Of a stretch of DNA of 27,369 bases, positions 1 to 5,857 are shown one piece after another. The notes beneath the pieces were generated by a model. It saw only the letters and a list, made by a program, of their open reading frames with translations, had not been told where the DNA came from and did no database searches. The translations under genes and the position numbers were made by a program. Numbering within the stretch: the first letter of the stretch is position 1; the number at the start of each line of letters is the position of its first letter. The DNA is from a virus: IMG/VR virus record IMGVR_UViG_3300031517_000002, positions 1 through 27,369 of that record. The stretch is one strand, 5' to 3'.

Positions 1-113
1 AATCTTCTCGATGACTTCCGCTGCGTTGTCGTAGACCTCGTTGATCACGTCATCATAGGTGTAGAAGCAAAGCACAGAGCGCGTGTAGTCAACACCTCGC
101 TCAGTGGAGTTGC
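1..113. repeat. Terminal direct repeat, left copy
   Basis: These 113 bases match 27257-27369 with one difference (G at 10, A at 27266). The difference is silent, both codons being Ile in the gene that reads through. The repeat therefore shows that the contig closes on itself. It may be assembly overlap of a circular or permuted genome, or a short physical terminal redundancy; sequence alone cannot separate these. Confidence 0.95.
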
Positions 114-741
114 GGTAGACGAGGAGATACGAGTTGGCAGCAGGAGTACCGGGCCCAAACCACGTTGTGATGCCGTCGTCAATGTCAGCGATCTTGTCTG
201 GGTCAAGGTCAGGAATACCCAGATGATTGCTCGATGAGAACACGGTATCGGCTTTGAGCATCAGCGGATTGCTTGCGCCGCCGATCGCGTTCGCTGGCAG
301 AGCGTCCACCTGCGATGCATTGAGTAACGCGCGAAGAGCGGTTACATCCGCCTTCCAGCTTTTCAGCATTTCCTCGTCGAGTCCCCACGCCACAAGCTGG
401 CTGTCGTCCCAGCCGGCTAGAGCATCCCAGTTCCACTGACCAGTTGCGCTAGCGTGAAGCAAAATGGTAAGCCGCTGGCGCTCTTCGTCGGTTAACGCGC
501 GCGACGCGCGTCTCACTTCCACTTCGTAGTCATCGCCGTAGACAAATTTGAGCGCGCTCAACCGCTGGTGACCGTCATAGACCTCGTTGTCAGGTCCAAC
601 GACGATCATATGCACCTGCCCGTAATCGCGCCACGAGTCCAACAGTCGTTGCGCAGCGCGCTTGCTGATCTGACGTGGGTTACGTTCCCACGGCTTAAGG
701 TCGCGCAGCTTGACGCGCTCGTTCGTCCACGTCAGCGACAT
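1..741 (-). CDS. ParB-domain/DUF4417 fusion protein, N-terminal 247 codons (continues at 27369)
   Basis: The frame opens at ATG 741 and runs off the left edge without a stop. Through the terminal repeat it continues in frame into 26822-27369, giving one protein of about 391 aa. Residues 8-70 look like a ParB/Srx N-terminal domain: an RDLKPWERNPRQ-type start and, near residue 55, a DGHQRL motif typical of ParB-like nuclease or CTPase folds. The rest of this half is an all-alpha linker leading into the DUF4417-like part. Phages often carry ParB-like genes just upstream of the terminase genes, as here, and a role in DNA processing or packaging is inferred from that. ATG 741 follows the upstream stop at 743 closely, so translation is probably coupled. 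Confidence 0.8.
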   Translation of the reverse strand, partial: MSLTWTNERVKLRDLKPWERNPRQISKRAAQRLLDSWRDYGQVHMIVVGPDNEVYDGHQRLSALKFVYGDDYEVEVRRASRALTDEERQRLTILLHASATGQWNWDALAGWDDSQLVAWGLDEEMLKSWKADVTALRALLNASQVDALPANAIGGASNPLMLKADTVFSSSNHLGIPDLDPDKIADIDDGITTWFGPGTPAANSYLLVYRNSTERGVDYTRSVLCFYTYDDVINEVYDNAAEVIEKI

Positions 742-742
742 G

Positions 743-931
743 CTACCTCGCCCTGAAGGACTCCATCGCCTCTTCTAGCAGCTCAAACGCGCGCTGGTGG
801 CGCTCCAGCTCTCGCTTAAGCTGCTGAATCTCGTTGCGCAGCGCTCGAATCTCCGCAGCCTGCTTGGCCGTCACCGCGGCCAACAGCACAGCAGAGACGG
901 CGAACAGCGCAGAGAAGGCATCCATGCGCAT
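743..931 (-). CDS. Small membrane protein with coiled coil (spanin-like candidate)
   Basis: A 62-aa protein has one N-terminal hydrophobic segment (about residues 5-22) followed by a heptad-like charged helix rich in E, R, Q and L to the end. This build resembles inner-membrane spanins (Rz type) or other holin accessory proteins. It lies directly after the holin-like gene: its ATG at 931 shares a base with the holin stop (TGATG), so the two are translationally coupled. A TTG three bases upstream is an alternative start. Rz proteins are usually longer and have a periplasmic coiled coil; no lipobox partner (Rz1) was seen. The lysis role is inferred from topology and neighbour. Confidence 0.5.
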   Translation of the reverse strand: MRMDAFSALFAVSAVLLAAVTAKQAAEIRALRNEIQQLKRELERHQRAFELLEEAMESFRAR

Positions 932-1284
932 CAATGGTCTTTGCGCAAGAGCTTGGCCAAGCTATCAGGCATCGGAATGCCTAGCTCATGCAAGCTCGCA
1001 GCGATGCGACCGAGAAGCGACGCTTCGATGATGAGCCATGTTGCGGTGGCCACGGCCTGCAATCCAAGCTCGTCCGCGGCGATGCGTATGCTGACATACG
1101 CGACAACGTAAGGCAGCAGATGACGCCATAGGAAGTTGGCCAGCGCTGGCAGGTGGAAATCGTCATTGCGAATACTCGCGGCCACAGCGAGAGCGGTGTT
1201 GACCAAGACTGACGCGGCGATGAACTGCACCTCAGGCAGTTCGGCAATGTATCTGAGAAAGGTCTGAACCTGTACGATGTCCAT
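931..1284 (-). CDS. Holin-like membrane protein
   Basis: A 117-aa protein has three hydrophobic stretches (roughly residues 20-38, 52-70 and 75-95) separated by short charged turns, and a basic C-terminus ending KLLRKDH. Size and topology fit a class I phage holin, which makes holes in the inner membrane at the end of infection. No specific holin family signature was recognised. It sits between the phosphoesterase gene and the small coiled-coil membrane gene, upstream of the packaging genes, in the leftward late operon. The start ATG 1284 has only weak Shine-Dalgarno character (CAGGG). A TACAAT sequence lies 7 nt upstream but lacks a convincing -35. Confidence 0.6.
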   Translation of the reverse strand: MDIVQVQTFLRYIAELPEVQFIAASVLVNTALAVAASIRNDDFHLPALANFLWRHLLPYVVAYVSIRIAADELGLQAVATATWLIIEASLLGRIAASLHELGIPMPDSLAKLLRKDH

Positions 1285-1295
1285 GCCCTGATTGT

Positions 1296-1310
1296 ACCTG
1301 TATTACAGGT
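1296..1310. promoter_or_regulatory. 15-bp perfect palindrome in the gap before the holin gene
   Basis: ACCTGTATTACAGGT has 7-bp arms around one central base and fills most of the 29-bp gap between the phosphoesterase stop and the holin start. It may be an operator or a small mRNA hairpin controlling holin translation. The sequence ATTACAGGTGG at its edge recurs as ATTACAGGCGG at 2210-2220, in the other late intergenic hairpin. Confidence 0.4.
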
Positions 1311-1313
1311 GGA

Positions 1314-2168
1314 CTATGGCTCAACGTCAAGCGAAAACTCGGCTACGAGCCGGCGTGGGGTGCGCGTGACGGTCAAGCGCCCCCACACGCAGCCGTACAT
1401 TCGAGGCGGCTTGCCAGTGCGCGCGGAGTAACCACGGTCGGCGTAGTCGTCGAGATACGAAGGGCAGCGGATGTGCCATGTGTGCGAGCGGCGCGGAATG
1501 CCGCTTCCAGATAGTTCTTCGCGCGCGACCGGCAGGACGTAGCAATCATGCGTGTGTCCCTGCACAACGACATCAGCGGAGATGTAGCTCTGCATACGAC
1601 GAGTGTCGAGCGTGCCAAAACTCATCATCGCGCCTGAACCGCTGCCGTGCGAGTAGCGAATCGTGAGCGTGCCAACGCGCGGGGTGCTGGTATGCACCGT
1701 CAAGCGAACCCAGCCGGCGTACGGCATCGCAACGCACTGCGAACCGCGCTCGCGTAACGCAGCAGCCATGCGGTCAGTGAGCGACGTGCCGTGGTGACGC
1801 AGCACGCTTTGCTCGTGGTTGCCCGTCGCCAGCATCGCAAAGTGGCCAGCGTAGGGCGCGTAGCGCTCAACGGCGCGGTTAACGAGCGAATCGAAGTACT
1901 CATCGCGCTTGTATTGGTCAGCGAGGCCGGAGTAAGACGCGCGTGGGTCGCCTTTGCCTTGCATTGCATCGAATAGGTCACCGAAATCCAGGATGATGGC
2001 GTTTCGCTCACGCGCAAGCTCAAGGTGGCGCGTCTCAAGCGCGGACCGCTGGGCAGGGTGGTCGTGGTGGCGGTCAGAAGAGAGCAGCAGATAAATCTCT
2101 TCGTCCCGACGCAGGGTCACGTCAATCAGAAGTACGTCTGGTGCACGCCGGCGTAAGGACCAGTGCAC
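1314..2168 (-). CDS. Calcineurin-like metallophosphoesterase
   Basis: A 284-aa protein carries the metal-binding motifs of the calcineurin-like phosphoesterase superfamily in order: SSDRHHD near residue 31, a GDLFDA block near 63, GNHE near 116 and a GHTHD block near 204. These residues coordinate two metal ions that hydrolyse phosphomono- or diesters. The substrate cannot be read from the sequence; phage members of this family have been linked to DNA or nucleotide turnover. It starts at ATG 2168, after an intergenic hairpin, and precedes the holin gene. The position in the lysis/packaging block is unusual, since such enzymes more often sit with replication or recombination genes. Confidence 0.8.
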   Translation of the reverse strand: MHWSLRRRAPDVLLIDVTLRRDEEIYLLLSSDRHHDHPAQRSALETRHLELARERNAIILDFGDLFDAMQGKGDPRASYSGLADQYKRDEYFDSLVNRAVERYAPYAGHFAMLATGNHEQSVLRHHGTSLTDRMAAALRERGSQCVAMPYAGWVRLTVHTSTPRVGTLTIRYSHGSGSGAMMSFGTLDTRRMQSYISADVVVQGHTHDCYVLPVAREELSGSGIPRRSHTWHIRCPSYLDDYADRGYSARTGKPPRMYGCVWGRLTVTRTPRRLVAEFSLDVEP

Positions 2169-2194
2169 GCGAGGATTATATCTACCGGAAACGG

Positions 2195-2224
2195 TCAGCC
2201 GCCCGTAGGATTACAGGCGGCTGA
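2195..2224. repeat. Intergenic stem-loop between nuclease and phosphoesterase genes
   Basis: Perfect 9-bp arms TCAGCCGCC (2195-2203) and GGCGGCTGA (2216-2224) enclose a 12-nt loop. It lies in the 86-bp gap before the phosphoesterase start. There is no T-run on the minus-strand 3' side, so it is not a classic terminator; mRNA stabilisation or processing is possible. Confidence 0.5.
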
Positions 2225-2254
2225 TCGGGAGAAAAGAGATGAACGGGCGTAATG

Positions 2255-2569
2255 CTACTCGGTTTGCTCGCTTGCGTCAAGCAAGGCATGTAGATCATGC
2301 TCCAACTGGCCAAGCTGATGCGGCGCGTAGCGCAGCACTCGCCAGCCGAGCACGACAGCGCGGTTGTACTTCTCCAGGTCTGCGAGATAGCCAACTGGTC
2401 GCACATGGCGACCGCGAATCCACACGCCGCCTTCAATCTCGACGGCAATCTTCAGGGCTGGCCATGAGAAATCGAAGCGCCAGCGGCGCTCGGGGTCGAA
2501 GCGGTACTCGCGTTCGGGCGCGGGCAGGCCGAGCTTGCGGGCAATGGAAGAGACCTTGGGGAAGGACAC
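2255..2569 (-). CDS. DUF559-like PD-(D/E)XK endonuclease
   Basis: The 104-aa protein (from GTG 2569) has the pattern of DUF559/Vsr-like nucleases: a conserved E near the N-terminus, RFDF followed by VEIEGG (the D...ExK-like core, here with Gly after Glu), then a GRHxR motif, an EKYN motif and GWxVLR. Phage proteins of this type are small nucleases, probably for DNA recombination, repair or packaging. It is the first gene of the leftward late block. The frame stays open to a TTG at 2602, but that codon lies inside the terminator-like hairpin 2599-2631, so GTG 2569 is preferred. No strong Shine-Dalgarno sequence is visible. Confidence 0.7.
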   Translation of the reverse strand: MSFPKVSSIARKLGLPAPEREYRFDPERRWRFDFSWPALKIAVEIEGGVWIRGRHVRPVGYLADLEKYNRAVVLGWRVLRYAPHQLGQLEHDLHALLDASEQTE

Positions 2570-2598
2570 TGATTGCGGGCAGTATATCAGCGGGGAAA

Positions 2599-2631
2599 GC
2601 AAAAGAGGCCGCGGTCAGCGGCCTCTTTTGC
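2599..2631 (-). terminator. Perfect terminator hairpin just upstream of the first late gene
   Basis: Arms of 14 bp (2599-2612 and 2618-2631) around a 5-nt loop form a GC-rich stem flanked by A4 and T4. The T side continues as TTTTGCTTT on the minus strand, which gives textbook intrinsic-terminator form for leftward transcripts. No gene to its left is transcribed rightward, so its likely target is RNA entering the late operon from the 2632-2827 region. This is the place for an attenuator or antitermination gate. Confidence 0.75.
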
Positions 2632-2827
2632 ACAAGGCAGGCGGGAGACTTCCTGGACACTCCCGGCGGCCGGCAGGACAGACGGCGGAGCAGACGGCCG
2701 GATGTCCCCGGCTGGATGCCACCAGCTGGAGACACCGGCTTCAAAAACCGGACCTTATAAACCCGTTTGGGGATAACCGGTGTTATCAAGATAACACAAG
2801 ATAACACCCCAAAAAAGGGGAAAGGTG
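2632..2827. other. Divergent intergenic region (probable late and RHH promoters)
   Basis: No gene is seen in these roughly 196 bases. The left part (2640-2750) is GC-rich with short inverted repeats and two copies of CAGACGG. A TTATAA at 2754-2759 could serve as a -10 in either direction, but no good -35 was found. The right part holds the GATAAC half-sites and a CCCC-A6-GGGG element (2807-2820). The region separates the leftward late block from the rightward RHH module, so it should hold the late promoter. Confidence 0.5.
2772..2807. promoter_or_regulatory. Operator array of GATAAC half-sites
   Basis: Four half-sites occur in 34 bp: GATAAC 2772-2777, GTTATC 2782-2787 (inverted), GATAAC 2790-2795 and GATAAC 2800-2805, with start spacings of 10, 8 and 10 bp. 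The last two form an exact 10-bp tandem repeat, AAGATAACAC. Such short, closely spaced half-sites are typical of ribbon-helix-helix repressor operators, and an RHH-like gene follows immediately. Binding by that protein is inferred. Confidence 0.6.
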
Positions 2828-3040
2828 ATGCAAAATGAAGGCATGAGACCGATAACGATTTACCTTGAACCTGCCGAGAAGCTGGCACTCGCCCACCTTG
2901 CCCGGCGCGAGCGGCGCAACCCCCGCGACCAGGCCGCATTACTGATTCGCACGAAGCTTATCGAGTTAGGCGTGCTGCAAGATGAACCTATGGATTGCAT
3001 CCGTTCGAGCTCACAAAAGCAGGAAGCTGGGCATGGCTAG
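2828..3040 (+). CDS. Small ribbon-helix-helix-like protein 1
   Basis: A protein of about 70 aa has a short beta-like N-terminal strand (RPITIYLEP) and then two helices (LALAHLARRERRNPRD and an IRTKLIELGVL segment). This is the strand-helix-helix layout of Arc/MetJ/CopG DNA-binding proteins. It is clearly related to the protein at 3193-3387, sharing the [YV]xLxP start, the RR-P turn and the L(I)xxGxLQ/K end. Start options are GTG 2825, ATG 2828 (used, with GGGG about 7 nt upstream) and ATG 2843, which aligns with the paralog's start. It probably autoregulates through the upstream GATAAC array. A DNA-binding role is inferred from fold pattern only. Confidence 0.6.
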   Translation: MQNEGMRPITIYLEPAEKLALAHLARRERRNPRDQAALLIRTKLIELGVLQDEPMDCIRSSSQKQEAGHG

Positions 3041-3059
3041 TCGCTCCGTGTAAAGCAAC

Positions 3060-3101
3060 CCCCGGCTGCCGTGACTTTTGGGGCAGGCGCGGCAGCCGGG
3101 G
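3060..3101. repeat. Large stem-loop between the two RHH-like genes
   Basis: Perfect 12-bp arms CCCCGGCTGCCG (3060-3071) and CGGCAGCCGGGG (3090-3101) enclose an 18-nt loop. There is no U-tract after it. It lies 20 bp past the first RHH stop and may end or protect that transcript, separating it from the second gene, which has its own promoter. Confidence 0.55.
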
Positions 3102-3136
3102 CAGCAAATTCCCAGCAGAGAGAGCGTAAAAGTATC

Positions 3137-3152
3137 AAAAGTCTAAACTTTT
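3137..3152. promoter_or_regulatory. Inverted repeat upstream of the 3193 gene promoter
   Basis: AAAAGT-CTAA-ACTTTT forms 6-bp arms ending six bases before the -35 element TTGATT. This is the position of an operator for a regulator acting at the promoter. Binding is inferred. Confidence 0.35.
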
Positions 3153-3157
3153 TGGTC

Positions 3158-3186
3158 TTGATTCTGCGCCCACGGCGGCGTAATAT
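3158..3186 (+). promoter_or_regulatory. Sigma70-type promoter giving a leaderless mRNA
   Basis: TTGATT (3158-3163), a 17-bp spacer and TAATAT (3181-3186) make a good housekeeping promoter. The expected transcription start, about 7 nt past the -10, falls on the A of the ATG at 3193. No Shine-Dalgarno sequence precedes that ATG, so the message is probably leaderless. Confidence 0.6.
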
Positions 3187-3192
3187 TTAGGC

Positions 3193-3387
3193 ATGCGACT
3201 GGTATATGTTGCTCTCGACCCAGAGGCTATCGAGGCGCTGGTTAGGTTAGCGCAGGCTAACCGCCGACATCCGAAGCACGAGGGCGGGCTGATTATCACG
3301 CGCTACCTGCAAGAGCAAGGTTTGCTCAAGGGTGATAATCAGACCCAGCCCAGCCAACATAACTTAGAACGCACAGAAGGCCCGTAG
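3193..3387 (+). CDS. Small ribbon-helix-helix-like protein 2
   Basis: A 64-aa protein is related to the one at 2828: a short strand (LVYVALDP), a first helix (AIEALVRLAQAN), a basic RRHPKH turn and a second helix ending LQEQGLL. This matches the Arc/CopG-like layout. The C-terminal 20 residues are polar and look disordered. It has its own promoter directly upstream and appears to be translated without a leader. It ends facing the leftward replication operon. It is likely a DNA-binding regulator; its target is unknown, and the AAAAGT inverted repeat next to its promoter is a candidate. Confidence 0.55.
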   Translation: MRLVYVALDPEAIEALVRLAQANRRHPKHEGGLIITRYLQEQGLLKGDNQTQPSQHNLERTEGP

Positions 3388-3464
3388 AGCCGCGTTTTGG
3401 CGGCCAGTGGTATGTGGGATACCCGTGGCGGCCAAACGAGGCCGAAAAACACGCTCTGGATGCG
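3388..3464. other. Convergent gap between RHH module and replication operon
   Basis: This gap of 77 bases lies between two converging stop codons. It contains a partial inverted repeat, GTTTTGGC...GCCAAAC (about 3394-3434), with a short A-run (GAAAAA) beyond it. It could act as a weak bidirectional terminator. No gene is seen. Confidence 0.3.
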
Positions 3465-3713
3465 TTATAGGCCACGTCTACCCGGGAGTCGGCGTGCCTT
3501 GCTGACGCACGAATAGCACACGCCCTCGACCGTCGCGCCCAGCTGCGGCACATGATATGGCCAACGCTCCGGCAGCTGCCAACCACGCAGGGTTGCTGCG
3601 CCAGGTGAGCGCGCGACGGTCGTGTAGCCACACCGCCGGCAGCGCACAAAGAGAAGCGGGCGGCCATGAACAACAGGGATGTCTTGTCGGTAACCGGGGA
3701 AACTAACTGGCAT
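3465..3713 (-). CDS. Small zinc-ribbon-like protein
   Basis: The 82-aa protein starts at ATG 3713, which overlaps the end of the helicase gene by 11 nt and has GGAGG six bases upstream. It contains two Cys pairs, VRCRRCGY near residue 25 and VCYSCVS near residue 66, about 40 residues apart, a four-cysteine arrangement that could bind one zinc ion. The region between them is rich in W, P and R. It is the last gene of the leftward replication operon. A role in nucleic-acid binding is plausible from the context, but no family was recognised. Confidence 0.6.
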   Translation of the reverse strand: MPVSFPGYRQDIPVVHGRPLLFVRCRRCGYTTVARSPGAATLRGWQLPERWPYHVPQLGATVEGVCYSCVSKARRLPGRRGL

Positions 3714-5013
3714 CAAGCACCTCCGCGAATGAAGCCTTAGCAGCGTGAAAGCCGAGCTGCAGCTTACCAACAGCTCCGTGGCGATTCTTGCGGATTTGCA
3801 CTTCGACCATGCGCACGGGCAGCGGGTTTAGCACGTCGCCAACATCAGCGCGCTCAAGCACAATGAGCGCATCAGCATGCTGCTCAATCGCGCGCGATTC
3901 ACGCACTTCGCCAGCGTCGTTGACCTGTGATCCGGCGACGATGGACGTGCCGAGCTGACCGGCCAGCGTCTTCAGCGCGAGCGCGACTTCTGCGACTTCC
4001 TGCTCGCGATTCTGGTCTCGGCGCGTACGACCATCCACGAGCTGGATGTAGTCCACGATTGCGAGCTTCGCGCCACAAAGTGCATGATGGCGCAGAAGGT
4101 GGCGCAGTTGGCTAACGGAAATACCAGGCCGGTATTCAATCGCGATCGGCATCCTGGAAACCTGGTCAGCAGCGTCCATCAACCGGCGGCGCTGTTCTGC
4201 GCGCGTGCGTTCGTCCAGCGCTAGCACGTCAGCCGGTGAAAGGCTGATGCCGGCGTGACGGCTGAGAATCACACGGCAAACTTCCGGCTCGCTCATCTCG
4301 CACGAGACGATGACGACGGAATGGCCGGCTCGTGCGGCAGACAGCGCCATCTGCAACATCAGCGTTGTCTTTCCAGCGCCCGGCTTGCCGGCGATCACGG
4401 TCAGCCTACCAGGACATAGGCCACCCAGGATGCGGTCGAGTGCGCTCAACCCGGTGGGTATGCCCGGCAGTCGCTCACCAGAGTCGTCGTAGTCGGCGAT
4501 GCAGCAAAGCAGCGCATCAGAGAGCGACACAACCTGCCGTGTACCGGTCGTGAGAGCAGATAGCCGGTCGGCGGCATACGTCGGTAAATCGTCGCGTCCT
4601 TGATGGGCAGCCTCGGCGATCTCTTGAGCAACGCGCATCGCCGTTCTGCGTTGCCAATCGCGGTACACGATCTCCGCGTAGTGACGAACGTGAAGCGCAG
4701 TTGGCACGACGCAGCACAATTCAGCGATGTAAGGCTCGCCGCCTATGTCGTCTAAGTGACCTTGCGTGCGCAGCTCATCGGAGAGCGAGAGCAGGTCAAC
4801 TGGAGCGCCGCGCGCAAACAACGAGAGTAGCGCTTCAAAGATGTGCTGATGGCGCAATTCGTAGAAGTGTTCGGGCCTGAGCAAGTCGGCCAGAACTGCC
4901 AGAGCTTCAGGGTCAATGATGGCTGAGCCTAGCGCTGATTGTTCGGCTTCCTCGCTGTAGATGGGGGTGATGTCGATAGAATGTGGCTTAGTTCCGTTTC
5001 GGCTTGCGTACAT
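3703..5013 (-). CDS. dnaB: Replicative DNA helicase, DnaB family
   Basis: A protein of about 436 aa has the full DnaB architecture: an N-terminal helical domain (SEEAEQSALGSAIIDPEAL and following, residues 20-125) and a RecA-like C-terminal domain with Walker A GKPGAGKTT (near 209-217), Walker B LAIVDYIQL (near 317-325) and a GSQVN sensor motif near 361-365. It unwinds DNA ahead of the replication fork as a hexamer. The gene follows the RepO-like initiator and overlaps its end; the frame is open to a TTG at 5040. ATG 5013 is chosen because AGGAGAGG stands about 7 nt upstream; ATG 5019 is the alternative. No separate helicase loader was found, so the initiator or host may load it. Confidence 0.93.
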   Translation of the reverse strand: MYASRNGTKPHSIDITPIYSEEAEQSALGSAIIDPEALAVLADLLRPEHFYELRHQHIFEALLSLFARGAPVDLLSLSDELRTQGHLDDIGGEPYIAELCCVVPTALHVRHYAEIVYRDWQRRTAMRVAQEIAEAAHQGRDDLPTYAADRLSALTTGTRQVVSLSDALLCCIADYDDSGERLPGIPTGLSALDRILGGLCPGRLTVIAGKPGAGKTTLMLQMALSAARAGHSVVIVSCEMSEPEVCRVILSRHAGISLSPADVLALDERTRAEQRRRLMDAADQVSRMPIAIEYRPGISVSQLRHLLRHHALCGAKLAIVDYIQLVDGRTRRDQNREQEVAEVALALKTLAGQLGTSIVAGSQVNDAGEVRESRAIEQHADALIVLERADVGDVLNPLPVRMVEVQIRKNRHGAVGKLQLGFHAAKASFAEVLDAS

Positions 5014-5857
5014 AGACATTCCTCTCCTCATCGTAGACAAGCTCGTATTCCTGCTGAGTTGAGCGTATGGCCTGTAGGTTGATCACAGCACCCGGCCAGG
5101 TGCAAATCAATCCGGCCTTGCGCGCTTCGTCGCGCGCGGCTTTGAGCCGCGCCTCATCGCAGCGCAACTCGTGCAGCGTCTCAGCAGCCTTCGCCCAGCG
5201 CTTTTTCTCGCCCCTGGTCGGAGAGACCTCGAAGACACGGGCAAAGGCGAGGCACTGGGCTTCTAGGTGAGGCGGCAGTGACCACGCGCGGATGATGCGC
5301 TCTGCTGGGTCGCGGCCATCCAGCCGGTCAAGCGCGTGGTCGAGATAGTCGCGGGTCTTTCCGTTCGCGCTTTCGCGCGAGAGCGAGAGTGCGCGCGATT
5401 CGCGCGCACTCTCTTGTTTGTTGTCTGTATATGTATGTTGTGGGTGGAATTTTTCCACCAGTAGCGGTGGAGTTTTTCCACCACTACTGGTGGAATTTTT
5501 CCACCGCTCCCTTTCTTCTGCCTCCTCTACTAGTGGAATTTTTCCACTAGCTAGTGGTGGATTTTTTCCACCAGTAGATGGCGGGATAACACATGCGTAA
5601 GACGCCGCCTTACTGCCTGCCGCGGCTTGTGTTTGCGCAACCAGCCCGCGTTCGAGTAGTCCTCGCAGCCCTTTGATCACGCTCTTCCTGTCAAGGCCAG
5701 TCATCTGCTCAAGCTGAGACAAACTTATCTCGTCGCTCTCCTTACGCCATCCCGCTGTCCTTCTTAGGATGGCGAGTAGAACCTTAAGCTCTGCTCCCGA
5801 CATGTCGGCGAGATGCTCAAAGTATGCGTTGGGCACTGGCACGAATCCCTCTGTCAC
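4988..5857 (-). CDS. RepO-like replication initiator carrying the candidate origin
   Basis: A 289-aa protein has an N-terminal winged-helix domain (residues about 5-76) like phage replication protein O: a GAELKVLLAILRRTAGW helix followed by ISLSQLEQMTGLDRKSVIKGL. The middle (residues 80-170) is low complexity, rich in S, G, K and P, and is encoded by the iteron repeats at 5443-5572. The C-terminal part (about 175-275) is helical and charged and may contact the helicase. By analogy with lambda O, the N-terminal domain should bind the iterons inside its own gene. It starts at ATG 5857, overlapping the upstream stop, and is followed by dnaB. The family is assigned by pattern only. Confidence 0.75.
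   Translation of the reverse strand: MTEGFVPVPNAYFEHLADMSGAELKVLLAILRRTAGWRKESDEISLSQLEQMTGLDRKSVIKGLRGLLERGLVAQTQAAAGSKAASYACVIPPSTGGKNPPLASGKIPLVEEAEERERWKNSTSSGGKTPPLLVEKFHPQHTYTDNKQESARESRALSLSRESANGKTRDYLDHALDRLDGRDPAERIIRAWSLPPHLEAQCLAFARVFEVSPTRGEKKRWAKAAETLHELRCDEARLKAARDEARKAGLICTWPGAVINLQAIRSTQQEYELVYDEERNVYVRKPKRN
5385..5413. repeat. 29-bp perfect palindrome beside the origin iterons
   Basis: Arms of 14 bp (5385-5398 and 5400-5413) around a single T. The arms begin GAGAGTGCGCGCGA. It lies directly next to the T-rich segment and is equivalent in place to the palindrome of lambda ori. It could extrude as a cruciform or bind a protein. Confidence 0.85.
5443..5572. repeat. Five palindromic iterons, consensus GGTGGAATTTTTCCACC
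   Basis: Copies lie at 5443-5459, 5466-5482 (GAG variant), 5489-5505, 5532-5548 (AGTGG...CCACT, extended to 21 bp with CTAG ends) and 5556-5572 (GAT variant). Each is a near-perfect inverted repeat with 7-bp arms and a TTT centre. Centres are 23, 23, 43 and 24 bp apart, as if one site were missing from an otherwise regular 23-bp array. CAGTAG or ACTACT links separate several copies. Confidence 0.92.

Larger units (their letters stand above)
5385..5572. other. Candidate replication origin inside the repO-like gene (lambda-type layout)
   Basis: In the direction of the gene (right to left) there are five 17-bp palindromic iterons (5572-5443), then a T-rich, GC-poor stretch (5442-5414), then a perfect 29-bp palindrome (5413-5385). 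Lambda ori, within gene O, has the same order: iterons, A+T-rich segment, palindrome. The sequence itself is different from lambda. Origin function is inferred from this arrangement and from the initiator and helicase genes around it. Confidence 0.75.

Noticed and set aside
227-439. Plus-strand open frames in the 1-2200 region (and many similar ones elsewhere)
   Set aside because: They lie antisense to genes with clear domains, lack ribosome sites and have no recognisable motifs; long antisense frames are expected in this GC-rich, codon-biased DNA.
1314-2168. Endolysin, because of its place before the holin gene
   Set aside because: The motifs GD-x3-D, GNHE and GHTH are those of calcineurin-like phosphoesterases; no wall-hydrolase motif is present.
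2255-2602. TTG 2602 as start of the nuclease gene
   Set aside because: The codon lies in the perfect terminator hairpin 2599-2631 and the extra residues are not part of the nuclease pattern; GTG 2569 is preferred.
5400-5600. Short palindromes as a transposon end or integron site
   Set aside because: Regular spacing, position inside the initiator gene and the adjoining T-rich tract fit an origin better; no transposase or integrase is present.
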